DNA of 64,000 bases from Caenorhabditis remanei (Eukaryota; Nematoda; Chromadorea; Rhabditida; Rhabditidae): assembly GCF_010183535.1 (NCBI RefSeq), contig NC_071328.1, forward strand, positions 9,610,001 through 9,674,000, given 5' to 3'. Within the stretch, counting starts at the first letter, position 1. The number at the start of each line of letters is the position of its first letter. This document shows positions 11,231 to 23,657 of this stretch, in pieces. The translations under genes and the position numbers were made by a program. The notes beneath the pieces are model-generated. The model was given only the letters and a program-made list of their open reading frames with translations. It did not search any database and was not told the DNA's origin.

Positions 11231-12386
11231 TCTTATAATTTTCAATGACGATTTTCAATAAATCTGTCAATTAGAACGAATTCACATTTTGAGTTGACCG
11301 CCAAATCTGTGAAGTCCAACTCGGAGCATCGTTGCTCGTTGTTTCAACTTATTGGTTAGTGTAGTTTTATAGAAGCAGTTTTTCAGAAATTTAAAAGTTT
11401 TCCATTTAGTTACTGCACCTTAACATCCTCATCGGTGGTTGTTTTTCTGTATTTTTTCTACTCTTCTTCCTCCAACATCACTTCTTCTCTCCTTTTTCTC
11501 TAACAAACAAAATCGAGAACCAAATAGCGTAGGCAGGTGGGATACTGTAGATTGCTACCTTCTCCTTCTTTCTCTTTTCAAAACGTTGCGCCCTCTGAAA
11601 TGGTCGATTGATCGAAATGACGATGAAAACAACACTGAAAAATCAGAGGCATAGGCAGAAGAAGTGAAAGTTTTGTGAGCGGAGAGGCGCACACAGAATG
11701 GAAATGACGATGGATGGGCGGTATGTATCTTCTTTTCCTTCTTCTCATTCTGTTCAATATTCTGATGTCTGTTGTCTCTATGATTGGTACAGTACCTCTT
11801 ATTCGACGACTACAATAACGCATGCGTTATTATCTGACGCCGTGTCGAAAACGACGTCTCTTTTCTCTTTTCAACCCCACTAAAAGTTTCTCCCTTTCCA
11901 ACAACGACTACTACATTTCTATCGGGGAAGGACGAAGAATACTAGAAACTATCTACCACTCTGGGGGTCATTTTGATGGTCTCCACGGGAATACAAAAAG
12001 AGAACGAGAACAGAAAAACGGGTTTCAGAACCGGAATATCAGGGGTGAAGGAATCATCTGGAGACTGGTTACGGACAGTTGATACCTTCGAACTTGATTG
12101 TTATCAAACTAAAAGGGTAGGCGACCTGTTCATATCAGAATTGTGTCTATCTGATGCGTAAATGTAGTTTCGGAGCTCGCACGATTTATTTAACAAAATT
12201 TAAAACTTCGAGGCATCGTTGAGCATGCAAATAAATCAGATTATTATGGCAACATGAAAGTTGGGATGCGAGAGGGTGAAGGGGGATAAATATACGGGGA
12301 ATCCTTATTTAGGAAGTTGGGTGCAATCAAGTTAGTACATGATAAGGTTAGAATAGTTTGTGGGATGGGGTGTTTAGAACAACTTA

Positions 12387-15300
12387 TCAATATCCCGAGT
12401 TATCATCGTTGTACGAAGAAGCGCCATATGAAGAGTGATTGTCAGTAGATGAACCACCGCATGATGGAACAGCACTTGGCCAATCGCAGACCGACAGTGC
12501 TGGATTGAAAACGGTGCCTGACGGACATCTCATAACAACTTTCCTCCCCCACACACAACGATAGAAGACGGAGCAGTTGTTGACGTCGGCGATGAACGAT
12601 CCATGCTCAGTGCACACACCATCCGTTCTGCCGTGATTCTCACACCCGCTGACCTTTTGTGGGTAATCGCACTTTCCTATCAATTCGTTGAAGGCAAGGT
12701 TCGATGGACAAGATGGATGCTCGAATAATTCACCTCCGAAGCACTGGAAAATGATAATTGGGATTGATATCGAGAAGTTTCAAATACCTGGAGAATTGCA
12801 GAGCAATCTCTCTTGTTTCCGTACAGACCATCGGCCTTTCCGTCGCAATACGCTGATTGATCATGGTTATTGTAATAGCTCTTGACCGGCGGGTTCAATG
12901 AAACGTTGCACTCCGAAGTAGAATCACGGCTGACGCATTCAGACTTGGCGTTTGAAAAAACTTGATTTCCAGCACAGTGTTGAAGTTTAGCAGAACCATA
13001 TGAACAAAGAACGTAGTTGCTGCTACACGTTCCTAAGGCGAAAACTCCATCTCCTTCAATATGAGCACATCTTCCGTCAAACTTCTTGGTAGGAACATTG
13101 GTGGTTGCGATTACCTGGAAAGTAGCCATCTAATCAGAAAGATGGATTGAAAACTTACATCTTTGATTGCGTCTCGGATAGCCTCCTTTCCACAAGCGAT
13201 CCGGGGAACGCATCTGTTGGCGTGAGTATCAAAAAGCTTTCCTACTCTGCACGATTTTTCAGCGAACCCAGTAGCAGTACATTCCAAGTAAGCCTGGACA
13301 CAGAAACCAGTGGAAGCTCGAGATCCGAGAGTGCACTTCTGCTCATAACCATCCTCTTCTTCTTCATCATCAGCTCTAGTGTAAGAATCACTGGCAAACT
13401 CTGTAGTGGTATCCTCTGTTGGAGTTGTAGATTCTCCATAAGTTGTAACATCAGAAGATTCTTCTTCGTACGAAGCTGTAGTGGTATATCCTTCAGAGTT
13501 ATCGGTCGTATACGACACATCTGCCTCATCGTTACCGATAGTAGTTGTGATTGTGGGCTGGGTGGTTGAAAGTACATCCTCCAAGGTAGCGTATGGCAGT
13601 GGCTGGGCGAGTCCAGCATCTAAAAATTACTCATAAGTATAAGCTCGCATGAACACAAATACCTGTAGTTGTCTTTTCTTGATCACATGCTTGAGGTGGA
13701 ATCTGACTGAACGTCCGGCAATATTGAACTGATGGATCGTATCCTTGTCCCAGCGGGCAAGTGACGGAGTTGACTAGACGACCGTAGGAGCAAATGATAA
13801 ATGAAGAAGAGCAACCTTGACCGTGACTCCCATCCGATAATCCAGCGCAGGCATCTTCTGGTTCATCCATTTCTTTCTCAGGAGCAGATGGATCATAAGG
13901 AACAACAGAAGGAGCATATGTTCTTGGTTGATCCTTGGAATTGTTGGTACTATCATATCCAGCTGTAGTTGATGATTGTTCCTCGGAGACAGCAGTACTG
14001 GACTGTTGATAAGAATATTCATCAGTGTACCCATATCCCGATGTGGTAGTTTCATCTCGACTTGAATCGGTAGTAGATAAATCATTTGATTGACCTGAAA
14101 TTTAGGCGTACATATCAAATGCGGTTTTTTAAAAGTTACATTCTGGAACTTGATTCCTGAAGGTGCAAGATTCGCTCCCTTGGTCGAAATACAACGAAGC
14201 AGAACAAGATCTGACCGTAGCAACCCCGTTAGAACATTGAATGTATCTCTGAGAGCAGCCAATAGCGAAGAGACCAGATGGTACATATGCACAACGATCT
14301 CCAACTGGATTAAGAGTTGTTGCTGGAGTATCATCAGATGGTGAACCATATGAATCAGTAGGCTGATCATCAGAGGAGACAGTGGCAATACTACCTGAAA
14401 AAAGATGATTCAGCGTAAATCATGAGATGGTTATGCCTACACTCAAGAACTTGTTCTTTTGAACTGCAAGCTCGTTTAGCTTTATTGAAATACAAATTTC
14501 CATCGCAAGAACGAGTGATAGCAGCACCATTCGAACACATGATGTACTTCTGCGAGCAGCCAATAGAGTATAGACCAGAAGACACATAAGCGCATTGATC
14601 TCCTACTGAAGAAATGGTTGTAGTTTGAATGTCTTTTGGTGGTTCTCCATGAGAATAAGTTGTTTCATCATCTGCCGGCTGGGTAACAATCGGAGAGTAT
14701 GTAGTAATTTCTTGGCGATCACCTGAAAACGAATCTCGTAAAAGAAATGTATTCAAATAATTAACATACATTCAGGTACTTGATCTTTATAATCGCATCC
14801 TTGTTTCTCCTGGTCAAAAAACAGACTTCCTCCACAAGAACGAACGATTGCAGCACCATTGGAGCACTGAATATATTTATTCGAACATCCTATGGAGAAA
14901 AGTCCTGATGGAACAGACGAGCAACGACTTCCGATAGGGGCTGCAGTTGTAGACTGCTGATCAATCCAGGATTGTGAAGTACTATCCGACTGATCATCCC
15001 ATGTTGCAGTGGTGTATTCCAGATCTCGAGATGGAGTATCGGTCGTGTAAGCCTCATATGAAGAAGGAACGGTTGTCGCGTAAGAAATGCCGTCATACGA
15101 GCTTGAAGACGAGACAGAGTCATCAGAGGTCTGGGTGGTTCCAACTGTTACGGTAACAACTGGTGTAGAAACTCCGCAAGTCTCCGAACAAGCACGGAGA
15201 GCCTTGTTGAATGTCTCCCCGATAGGGCATGCGGCCATTCTGTTGATTCCGTTACCAGAACAATAGATAAATTGATCGAAGCAATCTCCGAAGGTAAGGA

Positions 15301-17282
15301 AAGTTGGAGTATTGTACTGCTGGCAATCTTTGTTGACTTGAGCTTGTCGAGAACTAATTTGAGCGGTGTGTTGTCCATACCCAGATTGTTGTGATCCATA
15401 GTATGCAGAACGCTTTCTTCTTGTGGCCCCAAACAAATCTTTGGCATCGAAAGTTTTGTCATCTTTGTACCCATCAGGGTCTTCCTCTGGTCCTAATGTT
15501 TTCTTTGAGTGACGGTCTTCTGGGAAGATGTGTTGGATACTAGATTCAACAAACTTTGCTTTTGGTCCATCGAACTCGTCATCAAGAATAAATCTTTTGG
15601 ATCCTTCAACCTTTCTGGCTTCTCCATACTGAATTTTTCCAGATCTGGCACGCCTGTAGTCCTTGAATTGATCGTTTAGAGCAGCACGTCCTCGCATCCA
15701 GGTGGAAAATGGTGAGTCAGCGACTGCTGCAAAAGAAAATATGTATTTAAAAGTCCGTTAATTGTTCGAAAACTCACGTCCACTATGACGTCGGCGATAG
15801 CTTCGGTGACGGTCTCCTCCATAAGGACGATGTCGCGGAATGAAAAATGGATTCTCCATTTGTTGATTTCCATAAACTGGGCGTCCGACTGGTCCGTAAT
15901 TGTAGCTGGGTCGTCTATTAAACTTCGGCTTCAAACGAACGTTCTCATCAAAAGGACTAACAATTGTATCAGAAGGAGCTCCTCCATAGAAGTTGTACGT
16001 TGGAGTAGAAGAAACAGTGATAGGCTGACACTGTGGAAGATCGAAGACGCACAAAACTAACGATGACTCAAAAAGAGTGTTGACCGGGCATTGTTTTGAA
16101 CGAACAGAGTTGTTCTGACAACGATCGAAACGAGATGAGCACATTCCAAACGTAGTTACTTGTCCTTCTTGGCAGATGATTGCAGTTTGAGTAGTAGTGG
16201 AAGCGATAGGCTGAACGGTGTTATCGAAACCAGGTGTGGTTTCGTATGATGCGGTGGTCCTTGTTGTGAAATCATTCTGATCATTCTGAGTGGAAGTATA
16301 CACTGATGGGTCTTCTTGAGTGGTTTTGTACTCCGATGTTGTGGACGCAGTGGTTGATGGAACATCCGCATTAGTTGTCGACACATATTGTTGAGTCGTC
16401 GTGATAACCGTCGTTGTACAATCGTAATCACAAACCTCTGAAATGGAATGGATATTTAAGAATGCTATTTAGTGCAATGTTCTCTCACGTTGATTTGGAT
16501 TGAAGACTGTTCCTTGTGGGCAATATCTCTTGAAAGCTACGTTATTGGTGCAAGTGTAAAAGATATCAGAACATCCATTAGCATAGTTTTTGTTCTCTAG
16601 ACCGTTACAGTCAAAGTCTACCGTATCAGGTTGTTCGGGAGTTGGTTGAGGTTCGTAGTACCCTTCGTTCTCGCCTGAACCTTCGTCGTAGCCTTCGCTG
16701 TCATCATCGCTTTTATAGGCAGCAGAAGTGGTGGTGATAACATCCTCTTCAACGTCGTCGCACGATTCCTGACAGTCTTGTGTCTTGCCATTGAAAACTA
16801 GATCGTCAGGACAGTACATTTGGTAAGCTTGACCAGCTACACAGTTAACGAACTGGTTGATGCACCCGAGCGAATATAGTCCATCGTTTCTTGACGAACA
16901 GTCGAAGTGCTCATAAGGTTCTTCCTCGGTGTCATCGGCTAATTGACATTCAGGAGAGTCTTCCGTTGGAATACACCCAGTTTCGTAGAAAACAAAACCC
17001 TCGCTGCATTTTGCTGCTTGTCGAATTCCGTCGACGCATATAGAGTACTGAGAAAAACAAACATATTACATGTGTTTTTATCTGTTATTACCTCCTGGCT
17101 GCACGAGTTTCCTGCGATGCTTCCACTGTAGTAGGCGGGACATTCTGGCGTTGATGATGAATACGGGGATTGTTGTAATGAGTTTGTGACTGAAAAAAAA
17201 CGATATTTTAATCAGTTTTTGGCACAACGAACTTACAGAGTGTTAGTAGAACTAGCGAGACGGTGGCTAACTTTGGCCCCAT
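12387..17282 (-). CDS. Secreted protein with 13 peritrophin-A chitin-binding domains
   Basis: Eleven exons: 17282-17237, 17189-17092, 17047-16489, 16437-15778, 15726-14770, 14722-14441, 14394-14140, 14094-13663, 13619-13159, 13114-12788 and 12743-12387, giving 1477 residues. The start MGPKLATVSLVLLTL is a signal peptide and an acceptor precedes the ATG. I count 13 six-cysteine peritrophin-A (CBM14) units, the last ending in GTVFNPALSVCDWP, separated by Thr/Ser/Tyr/Asp-rich linkers that are probably O-glycosylated. Domains 6-8 are near-copies, each at an exon end with phase-1 borders. An ATRRKRSA segment before domain 5 is a good furin-type cleavage site. Size and domain number resemble the C. 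elegans eggshell protein CBD-1, which I recall as having about 12 domains; orthology is not proven. The likely role is binding chitin in eggshell or another extracellular matrix. Confidence 0.88.
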
Positions 17283-18020
17283 CGCCTGAAATAACGAAAT
17301 TCATGTGAAAAAGTTTCTCAACAAAAACGCATCACGATGAGCGGAAAACGGAGGCGGAAAATTGTGGAAAAAAGAATACATCAACATCACAACGACTCAA
17401 AAATGACGATAACGAGAACCACTGGAACATTCCGCGCTTCGAAATCAGTTTGAATGTTTCCCGCGCGAGCCAAAAGCAAAAGGTCAAACTATTATATTCC
17501 GATTATTTCAATTGAAAATATAAACTTAGATATTCCCTAGAAAAAATAAATTTCTCACTGTCTCCAGACGTAAATAGAGCGACTGAATCATTGACATACA
17601 TGGGAAACGGGCAAAATTAATTTCTTATGCATCGGCCTAAATTGAAAACCCTACATTCCAGCTACAGTACACCATGTTTTCGCTACGAGACTCACTCTTT
17701 GTTTTATAAATTTTTCCTTTGATATTTTATGCACTTTTCATTTTTTTAAACGGAAAAAATTTTTTAAAAATATGCATGTTTTCATTACCCGTTTTCATTA
17801 ACTGTGATATATTTGTTATGGACCTACCCACAAAGAACAGTTGTCTATTCACGAACGCGATTTAAAGCATTTTTATGCCAAAAAAATGCATGTAATTGCA
17901 TTCGTGAATAGAAAAATGTGTTTAACGTTATAAGTTTTCTTCTTGACCAGGTCCATCATACAATCGGAAATTAAACTAAATAATAATGTTCGTAGAAATG
18001 TTTTTTCAGCATTTATTGAT
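17283..18020. other. Divergent promoter region
   Basis: The space between the leftward chitin-binding gene and the rightward tail-anchored gene. It holds both promoters and the inverted-repeat element at 17818-17956. No open frame is supported. Confidence 0.6.
17818..17956. repeat. Small inverted-repeat (MITE-like) element
   Basis: The ends are inverted copies, ATGGACCT at 17818-17825 and AGGTCCAT at 17949-17956. An inner pair, TCTATTCACGAA at 17844-17855 and TTCGTGAATAGA at 17901-17912, is also inverted. The inner motif resembles that of the repeats at 11145 and 37305. Confidence 0.65.
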
Positions 18021-19515
18021 ATGGATGCTGTCATCGACGAGGATGTAAGTAAATTTCCATAACGTGTTTAATAATGATTGTATGTAGGTTGGTGATCAAC
18101 TATTCTTGGTCAATCCTGCTACTCCTACAAAAATAAAACATGGCGCGTTTCAAAAACTGGCTAGAGAGGTGAGTAGTTTGGATTGCTAGTATCAAGGAAC
18201 AATATTTTCGATCTCAGTCTTCCAATCTGTGGAACTCAAGCACTGCTGCAGGCGATGGTGATGTATTCGACAAAATAGTTTTCCAAGACGATGATCTCTA
18301 TGACTCTTCTCAAGACAGCTTCCGATACGGGAGGTATTCTGAACATGATAGGAATAGCTTTACAAATTGCAGTTTTCAGAGTAACGACTGGACCGAGCTA
18401 CAATTTGGTCACGGGAAAGATGCCTGAAAACATTTTTTCGAAGGTCAAATCAAAAGATGATGAGAATGACGTTAAGAGTGAAGCAGACGATTCTGAGGAT
18501 TTCAGTGAAATTAAACAATTGGAAATTCATACTTTTATTGAGTTGTATGAAAGCCAAATGCCGAAGTATTTTGAATATCGAACCAGCTTTCCGGTATTTG
18601 TTCTTATCGTCTCATGATCGCAATAATTAAGAATTTTTTTAAAGGAAATCCGTGGAATTTGGACACTTCTTTTCGACCAAAACCATTATCAGGATATGTC
18701 AACTTTTGAGTTGCAAGCTGCTATTTGTGCTGCTCTCAATTCGAGACACTATATGATGATTTGTGTTGGAGTGGATTCTTACAACACTATCACCGGAGTT
18801 GAAATGTCTGCGATTAATCGTGTCACTTTCCGGATGGCACTGACGAGAGCAGTGGCTGGGGAGTTTCAACCACCTCTCATCAAGGTTCTCAGAAAAGCTT
18901 TTATGTGAAACATTGATATGATAATTTCAGATCGCCCCTAAACAATTGACTGGGGTGACTCCAATGAAGCGAGACGTTTCAGAACTAACACCGAGTGTTG
19001 ACGTTCTATTCATACCTGTTACCGGAGAAGGGAAATTCGGTGGAGATGAAATCATATCGAATCGGTTTTTGATTGTTGTCCGAGTCAAGGAATTATCTAA
19101 GCGATTTTATCAGTTGTCTTCCGGAAGAATTTATAAAGAGGAGGACGGCCGAGTTGTCGAAATGTCGAATTTGAATGATGCTTTTCACACAATGATTAAT
19201 GAACAGTCTATATCTGATATCCGACAAAGACGCGGGAGTATGTTCATGTTGGAGCCAGAGCCATTTATTATAGACTCATCGATTGTTCAAGAAGATGTTC
19301 AAGTTAGGAAAGAGAAAGAAGCATCTGAAAAGATGGAGAAATTTACAGAAAAAGAGTAGGTGATCCCACGATGCGCTCCTCTAAACATTTTTTTCAGAAC
19401 GCTTGTTGAATCGATCGTTTCTCGTTTGGATTTCGAGCACATCGGTTGGTTGCTTTTCGGGTCCGCTCTATCCTTCTGTCTCTACAAAAACGCCGTCAAA
19501 CTGCTTGTAAAGTAG
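18021..19515 (+). CDS. Unknown tail-anchored protein
   Basis: Seven exons: 18021-18044, 18088-18168, 18218-18333, 18380-18593, 18645-18884, 18931-19355 and 19398-19515, with consistent phases and 405 residues. The start follows an acceptor (TTTTTTCAG) by 11 nt. I do not recognise the family. The N-terminus is acidic, and a conserved-looking globular middle includes EIRGIWTLLFDQNHYQDM and LNSRHYMMICVGVDSYNTI. The last 25 residues, IGWLLFGSALSFCLYKNAVKLLVK preceded by a charged stretch, form one hydrophobic segment with a short basic tail, the layout of a C-terminal tail anchor in the ER or outer mitochondrial membrane. The third intron (18334-18379) was chosen because reading through it reaches a stop. 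Confidence 0.72.
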
Positions 19516-20041
19516 ATTTCTGTATTATTTATTTTTTAATCTCTTGTATCTGTTCGTGTCTGACACTTCAAATCTTGTTGTATTGTCATTAAAACATAGT
19601 ATCCTATCAATCAATGAAAATTTAGTCATAAAAGTTGTGGTTATTAGGTTTTATTCTTACAATTCCAATTATCCGTTGAAACTGTAATTTCACAGTTTTC
19701 CAAAGGTGACGACTGGTTAGCCGAGTATATTATTTTTAGTCTGTTCCTGGCGAACTCTGGTGCGAGGTATTTACCACGATACATACTTCATTCCACCTTC
19801 CGCTAGCTAGATATTCACACGTTTAAATAATTTGAAAAATAAAATCACTATTTCACGTGGAAACAATTACTTTCACACGTCATCATTTATCAAATCTGAC
19901 CTTCTGTTCAATAAAAAATCACTAAAAGATGCGATAAACATAATCAAAATCAGTACTCATCGCAGCACTGTCAACCGTCTCGAAACCAAAACGTTAAGTA
20001 GATTCGATAGATCCAAGAGTGTGAGTACCAAAACTTAAATC
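19516..20041. other. Intergenic, no gene seen
   Basis: About 525 nt between the tail-anchored gene and the SH2 kinase. It presumably holds the 3' UTR of one and the promoter of the other. A poly(A)-like ATTAAA occurs near 19587. The open frame here is short and lacks any recognisable feature. Confidence 0.5.
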
Positions 20042-21822
20042 ATGGTCGATAAGGGTTTGCTGAACCAACGTTATTACCATGGTCTACTTCCAAGAGAAGA
20101 CATTAAAGTAGGTTTGAAGCTCTGGTGAATTGGAATGAGTTGGACCTGTTCAGGAAATGTTGCATAAACCCGGAGAGTATCTCATTCGTACTTCGGAACC
20201 TAACAAAGGAGAGAAGAGACATTTCATTTTGTCTGCTGTTGGAAATGGACAAACAGAGGTGAAGAAGAATAAAATTCTAGAAAGTCGTTATACTGGAGCT
20301 TGTTAAATCCATAAAGATATGATAACTAAATGCTTTTGGATTACGGTATTCAAATTCAACAAATTTCAGCCCAATCATTTTGTGATTCGTGAATCGGAAG
20401 ACCATAAAGTATTTGTGGATCAACGTGGATTTGAGTCAATTATTGATTTAGTCACCCATTACGTCTCAACAAAAGAGCCACTTTATGCGCAGAAAAGAGA
20501 AATCAAAGTAGTTATCAAGCATGCTGTCAATCGTCAGAAATGGGAATTGATGCATGAAGACGTGGTTTTGACAAAGAAACTTGGAGAGGGAGCATTCGGA
20601 GAAGTGTGGAAAGGAAAGCTTTTGAAAGTGTTGGATAGTAGTGGACAACCGGTTCCAATTGCTGTGAAGACTGCAAAACTGGAATCAATGAACAAAGAAC
20701 AAATCAAGGAGATTATGAGAGAGGCAAGGCTGATGAGAAATTTAGATGTAAGTGAAATTGTGCCAGATGGTTTAAACTTTCTGTCCTAGCACATCAATGT
20801 TGTCAAGTTCTATGGAGTTGCTGCTGGTGCTGAGCCACTCTATGTCATCATGGAATTGGCTGATGGTGGAGCTCTCGACTCGGCTCTCTCGAAACAAAAA
20901 TTCCCAATGGTTAAGAAGTACGAATTGATTCTACAGGCAGCTTGTGGACTTGCATATATTCACGATATGAACTTGCTGCATCGTGACGTTGCTGCACGTA
21001 ATTGTCTATACGGAGGTGGACAGGTACTGGGGATATATGTAGGATGGAACCGACTGAAAAACAGGATTTCAGGTTAAAATCGCGGATTTCGGTTTGAGTC
21101 GTGAAGGACCAAAATATGTGATGGATTTGAAGAAGAAAGTTCCAATTCGTTGGTTGCCGCCAGAGACGATTTCAGGTGGAATTTATACCAATAAAACCGA
21201 CGTTTTTGCTTTTGGAATCATGGCATGGGAGATCATTGAAGACGGAAAAGAACCTTATCCAGGAATGAGAGTCGTTGAAGTGGCCACAAAAGTTCTGAAA
21301 GAGGGATATCGCATGACTTTTAATGCAGAAGTTAATGTGGAATTTGCTGACTTCATTGTGGTATTTTGGAGTTAAATATGACATTTCACTAAATAGGTAT
21401 TTTCAGACAAAATGCTGGCCAGCCGACCCAGTAGAACGTGTCACAATGAAAGAAGTTGTGAAGTGGATGAAAGTATTTGTGAAGGGCCAAGGCGGAGATC
21501 CTGGAAAGAGTGGAGTGAGTCCAGTGAAAAGCAAAAAGAAGAATTCGAAGACAAAGGTTGGGTACTTCATTGAATCAGCGTTAATTAACTTTATACTCGA
21601 TTACTCGTAAAATACTCGCCGATCCGTTAAGTACTCGACTCCTTCGGAATAACTAAAATGAGCAAATATTGTATTTTTTTCCAGATGATGTTGAAAATTG
21701 GTAAGAAGTTGAAACGAGGGTCTAATTCGAAAGAGAAAAGTCGTAGCTCATCGATGAGCAGTGCCAACACAACAAGTGGATCGAGTGCTCAAGGAGTAAG
21801 CACTGCTACTGCTCATGTCTAG
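20042..21822 (+). CDS. SH2-domain non-receptor tyrosine kinase (Fer-like)
   Basis: Seven exons, all phase 0: 20042-20107, 20154-20258, 20370-20747, 20790-21023, 21073-21360, 21407-21556 and 21685-21822, giving 452 residues. An SH2 domain comes first (YYHGLLPREDIKEML, GEYLIRTSE with the phosphotyrosine-binding Arg, then FVIRESEDHKVFV). The kinase domain follows: GEGAFGEVWKG, AVKTAK with the catalytic lysine, HRDVAARN, IADFGLSR, and PIRWLPPET, which marks tyrosine specificity. The tail is Lys/Ser-rich and disordered. SH2-kinase proteins without SH3 or F-BAR domains are strongly expanded in nematodes and many are sperm-enriched, so a germline role is plausible. All catalytic residues are present. 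A second gene of the same type lies at 49433. Confidence 0.92.
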
Positions 21823-22006
21823 ACTTGGAGGGAAATTTCACTAGTATTTTTGTATGTAGAAAGTGTCAACACTTGTCTATTGAGAATGAATATTGTTTTT
21901 GAAAACTTTTATTTAATATCCATTTCAATGCATGGCAACTATTATACGAAAACAGTTCTCAGCAAGTTTCCAAAAAAATTACACTTAAATATGAACGATC
22001 AGAATT

Positions 22007-22541
22007 TCAAAGCTTTCCAATATCTTCTCCAATCCTATACCACTGAGTAACAGATCTTCCACTTGGAGAAATGAATTGAACTTCTGACGGATACACTCGG
22101 ATGATTGTCTCTTGTCCATCATCTTCTGCTCTCAATGTATGCTTCTTCCATTGAGCAAATAATCCATGCCAACTTCTATATGGAATCCCATCTATCCATA
22201 CTTTTCCGATAACTTTGATCCCTTTACCATCCGATCCTTAACATTTTGAAGTTTATTCGAGCAACCCAATCAATAAACTCACCTTCGTACAAAACCATTT
22301 TAGTTCCATGAACCTTCCAGTTATCGACTCCAGTTGTGAAGATTCCAGTATTATAATATACTTTTTCAAACATCGTCTTCTTCTCATCTGGTGCGAACAC
22401 ATGCCAATCCGAATCGTTGGTTTGTTCTCCAGTGTACTCATGAAGTACTTGCATTTTGAAGACATCTCCTGTTTTGTTCTCCAATGTCACTTTTGCCCAA
22501 CGACGGGTTAGTTGAGGAGGTTCCATCGACGGAGTTACCAT
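22007..22541 (-). CDS. Small cytosolic protein, paralogue 1 of a local trio
   Basis: Two exons, 22541-22283 and 22236-22007, joined in phase 1, give 162 residues. Shared features with its two neighbours are QLTRRW near the start, HEYTGEQTNDS, KVYYNTGIFTTGVDNWKVHG, HGLFAQWKKHTLRAEDDGQE and VQFISPSGRS. There is no signal peptide. I associate this fold with the nematode 'up-regulated in daf-2' domain family, a name recalled with low confidence; the function is unknown to me. This copy is the most diverged of the three, has an intron the others lack in the coding region, and lies outside the inverted duplication. Confidence 0.8.
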
Positions 22542-22811
22542 CTTAAATAGATGAAATACTTAAAAACCAGATAATCCCAAAACGACGAAATACTGATCAT
22601 AGTTCTGAAAAAAAGTATAACAAAAATTTAGGAAAGAGCAAGCACACATCTCTACCATAATAGTAGAACGGGAGTACTGTAAGTGTTCCCAAGGTTTCAC
22701 TAAAACTACCTTAGCCATCTCATCCCTTTTATTCTATCCGAGTGGGCGTTCCCACTTTCAACCTTCACTCTTTTTAGATGTCTTTCAATTCATGATCTTT
22801 GCCAAAACGTT

Positions 22812-22818
22812 CTTATCA
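22812..22818 (+). promoter_or_regulatory. CTTATCA (DAF-16-associated/GATA-type) site
   Basis: CTTATCA upstream of paralogue 2 matches the known DAF-16-associated element and a GATA site. The same site is kept in the mirror copy at 25008-25014 (TGATAAG). This fits regulation by insulin signalling or in the intestine, but is inference. Confidence 0.35.
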
Positions 22819-23132
22819 ATGTGTTTGTTTCATGATGTTGTGGTTTGATGGGTGATGAAACAGAACACAAACAAAATACCGAAGAATAACACAGTACTGA
22901 AAAGAGATACTGACTTCTCACAAATCAAGATAAAGATAATAAATTTGAATTGGCATCTTCGAAAAAGGCGTGTGAGAGACTAAAGGCCAATCGAGTTTCG
23001 AATGGTCTGATCTTGGCTTGGAGAGAGCTTGTTGGCGTATAAAAAGGAAGTTCGACTGCCAGAAGAATCACCAGTGATTTCATTTCGTTTTATTTCTTCT
23101 CTCCGTTTTTCCGAAAAATCTATTTGATTAGT

Positions 23133-23657
23133 ATGTCAACATTCCAGATGACAGCTCCTTCTGCTCAAGCTCCTCAACTCACTCGTCGTTGGTCGAAAGT
23201 TGTTGTAGAAAACCGTACTGGATCCCACTTCAAACTTCAAGTTTTGCATGAATACACTGGCGAACAGACAAATGATTCTGGATATATAACTTTCAAACCA
23301 GATGATAAGATTACTGTGTTTGAGAAGGTTTATTATAACACTGGAATCTTCACAACTGGAGTTGACAACTGGAAAGTTCACGGAACTCGTCTCATCGAAG
23401 TGTCTCCTGAAAACAAGTTGGCTGAGGCAATTGCTGGAAAATTCTTTATCGATGGTCTTCCATATGCAACTGGACACGGATTGTTCGCTCAATGGAAGAA
23501 GCACACATTGAGAGCTGAGGATGATGGACAGGAAACTGTGATCAAAGTGTTCCAATCGGAAGTTCAATTCATCTCTCCAAGTGGAAGATCTACTACTACC
23601 TTCAATACTCTCGGAGAGAATATCATTCCACTCGCTGCTAATCAACAAAAACAATGA
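23133..23657 (+). CDS. Small cytosolic protein, paralogue 2 of a local trio
   Basis: A single coding exon. I start at 23133 (MSTFQMTAPSAQ, 174 residues), but the ATG at 23148 is just as likely. It follows a CATTCCAG that could be an acceptor, and it gives the same 169-residue length as paralogue 3. The family motifs HEYTGEQTNDSGY, KVYYNTGIFTTGVDNWKVHG and HGLFAQWKKHTLRAEDDGQE are intact. The promoter has a strong TATA box (TATAAAAA, 23038-23045), uncommon among worm housekeeping genes and typical of inducible or highly expressed ones. Confidence 0.85.
   Translation: MSTFQMTAPSAQAPQLTRRWSKVVVENRTGSHFKLQVLHEYTGEQTNDSGYITFKPDDKITVFEKVYYNTGIFTTGVDNWKVHGTRLIEVSPENKLAEAIAGKFFIDGLPYATGHGLFAQWKKHTLRAEDDGQETVIKVFQSEVQFISPSGRSTTTFNTLGENIIPLAANQQKQ

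Larger units (their letters stand above)
7036..12386. other. Long gene-free region between grh-1 and the chitin-binding gene
   Basis: About 5.3 kb without a convincing gene on either strand. It probably holds the grh-1 promoter (transcribed leftward) and possibly non-coding 5' exons. Contents include AAT/ATT microsatellites near 7860-8000, a GAT tract near 10045-10060, CT-rich tracts, a GC-rich island at about 9160-9620, several ACCGGT-type sites, and a small inverted repeat at 11145-11230. Open frames in the GC-rich part overlap on both strands and look like chance. Confidence 0.6.
22762..23657 (+). repeat. Inverted duplication, left arm
   Basis: This arm carries the promoter and gene of paralogue 2. 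Its sequence, starting CCTTCACTCTTTTTAGATG, reappears in reverse orientation at 24196-25064. Similarity covers the promoter (including the TATA box, 23038-23045) and the coding region. Confidence 0.85.
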
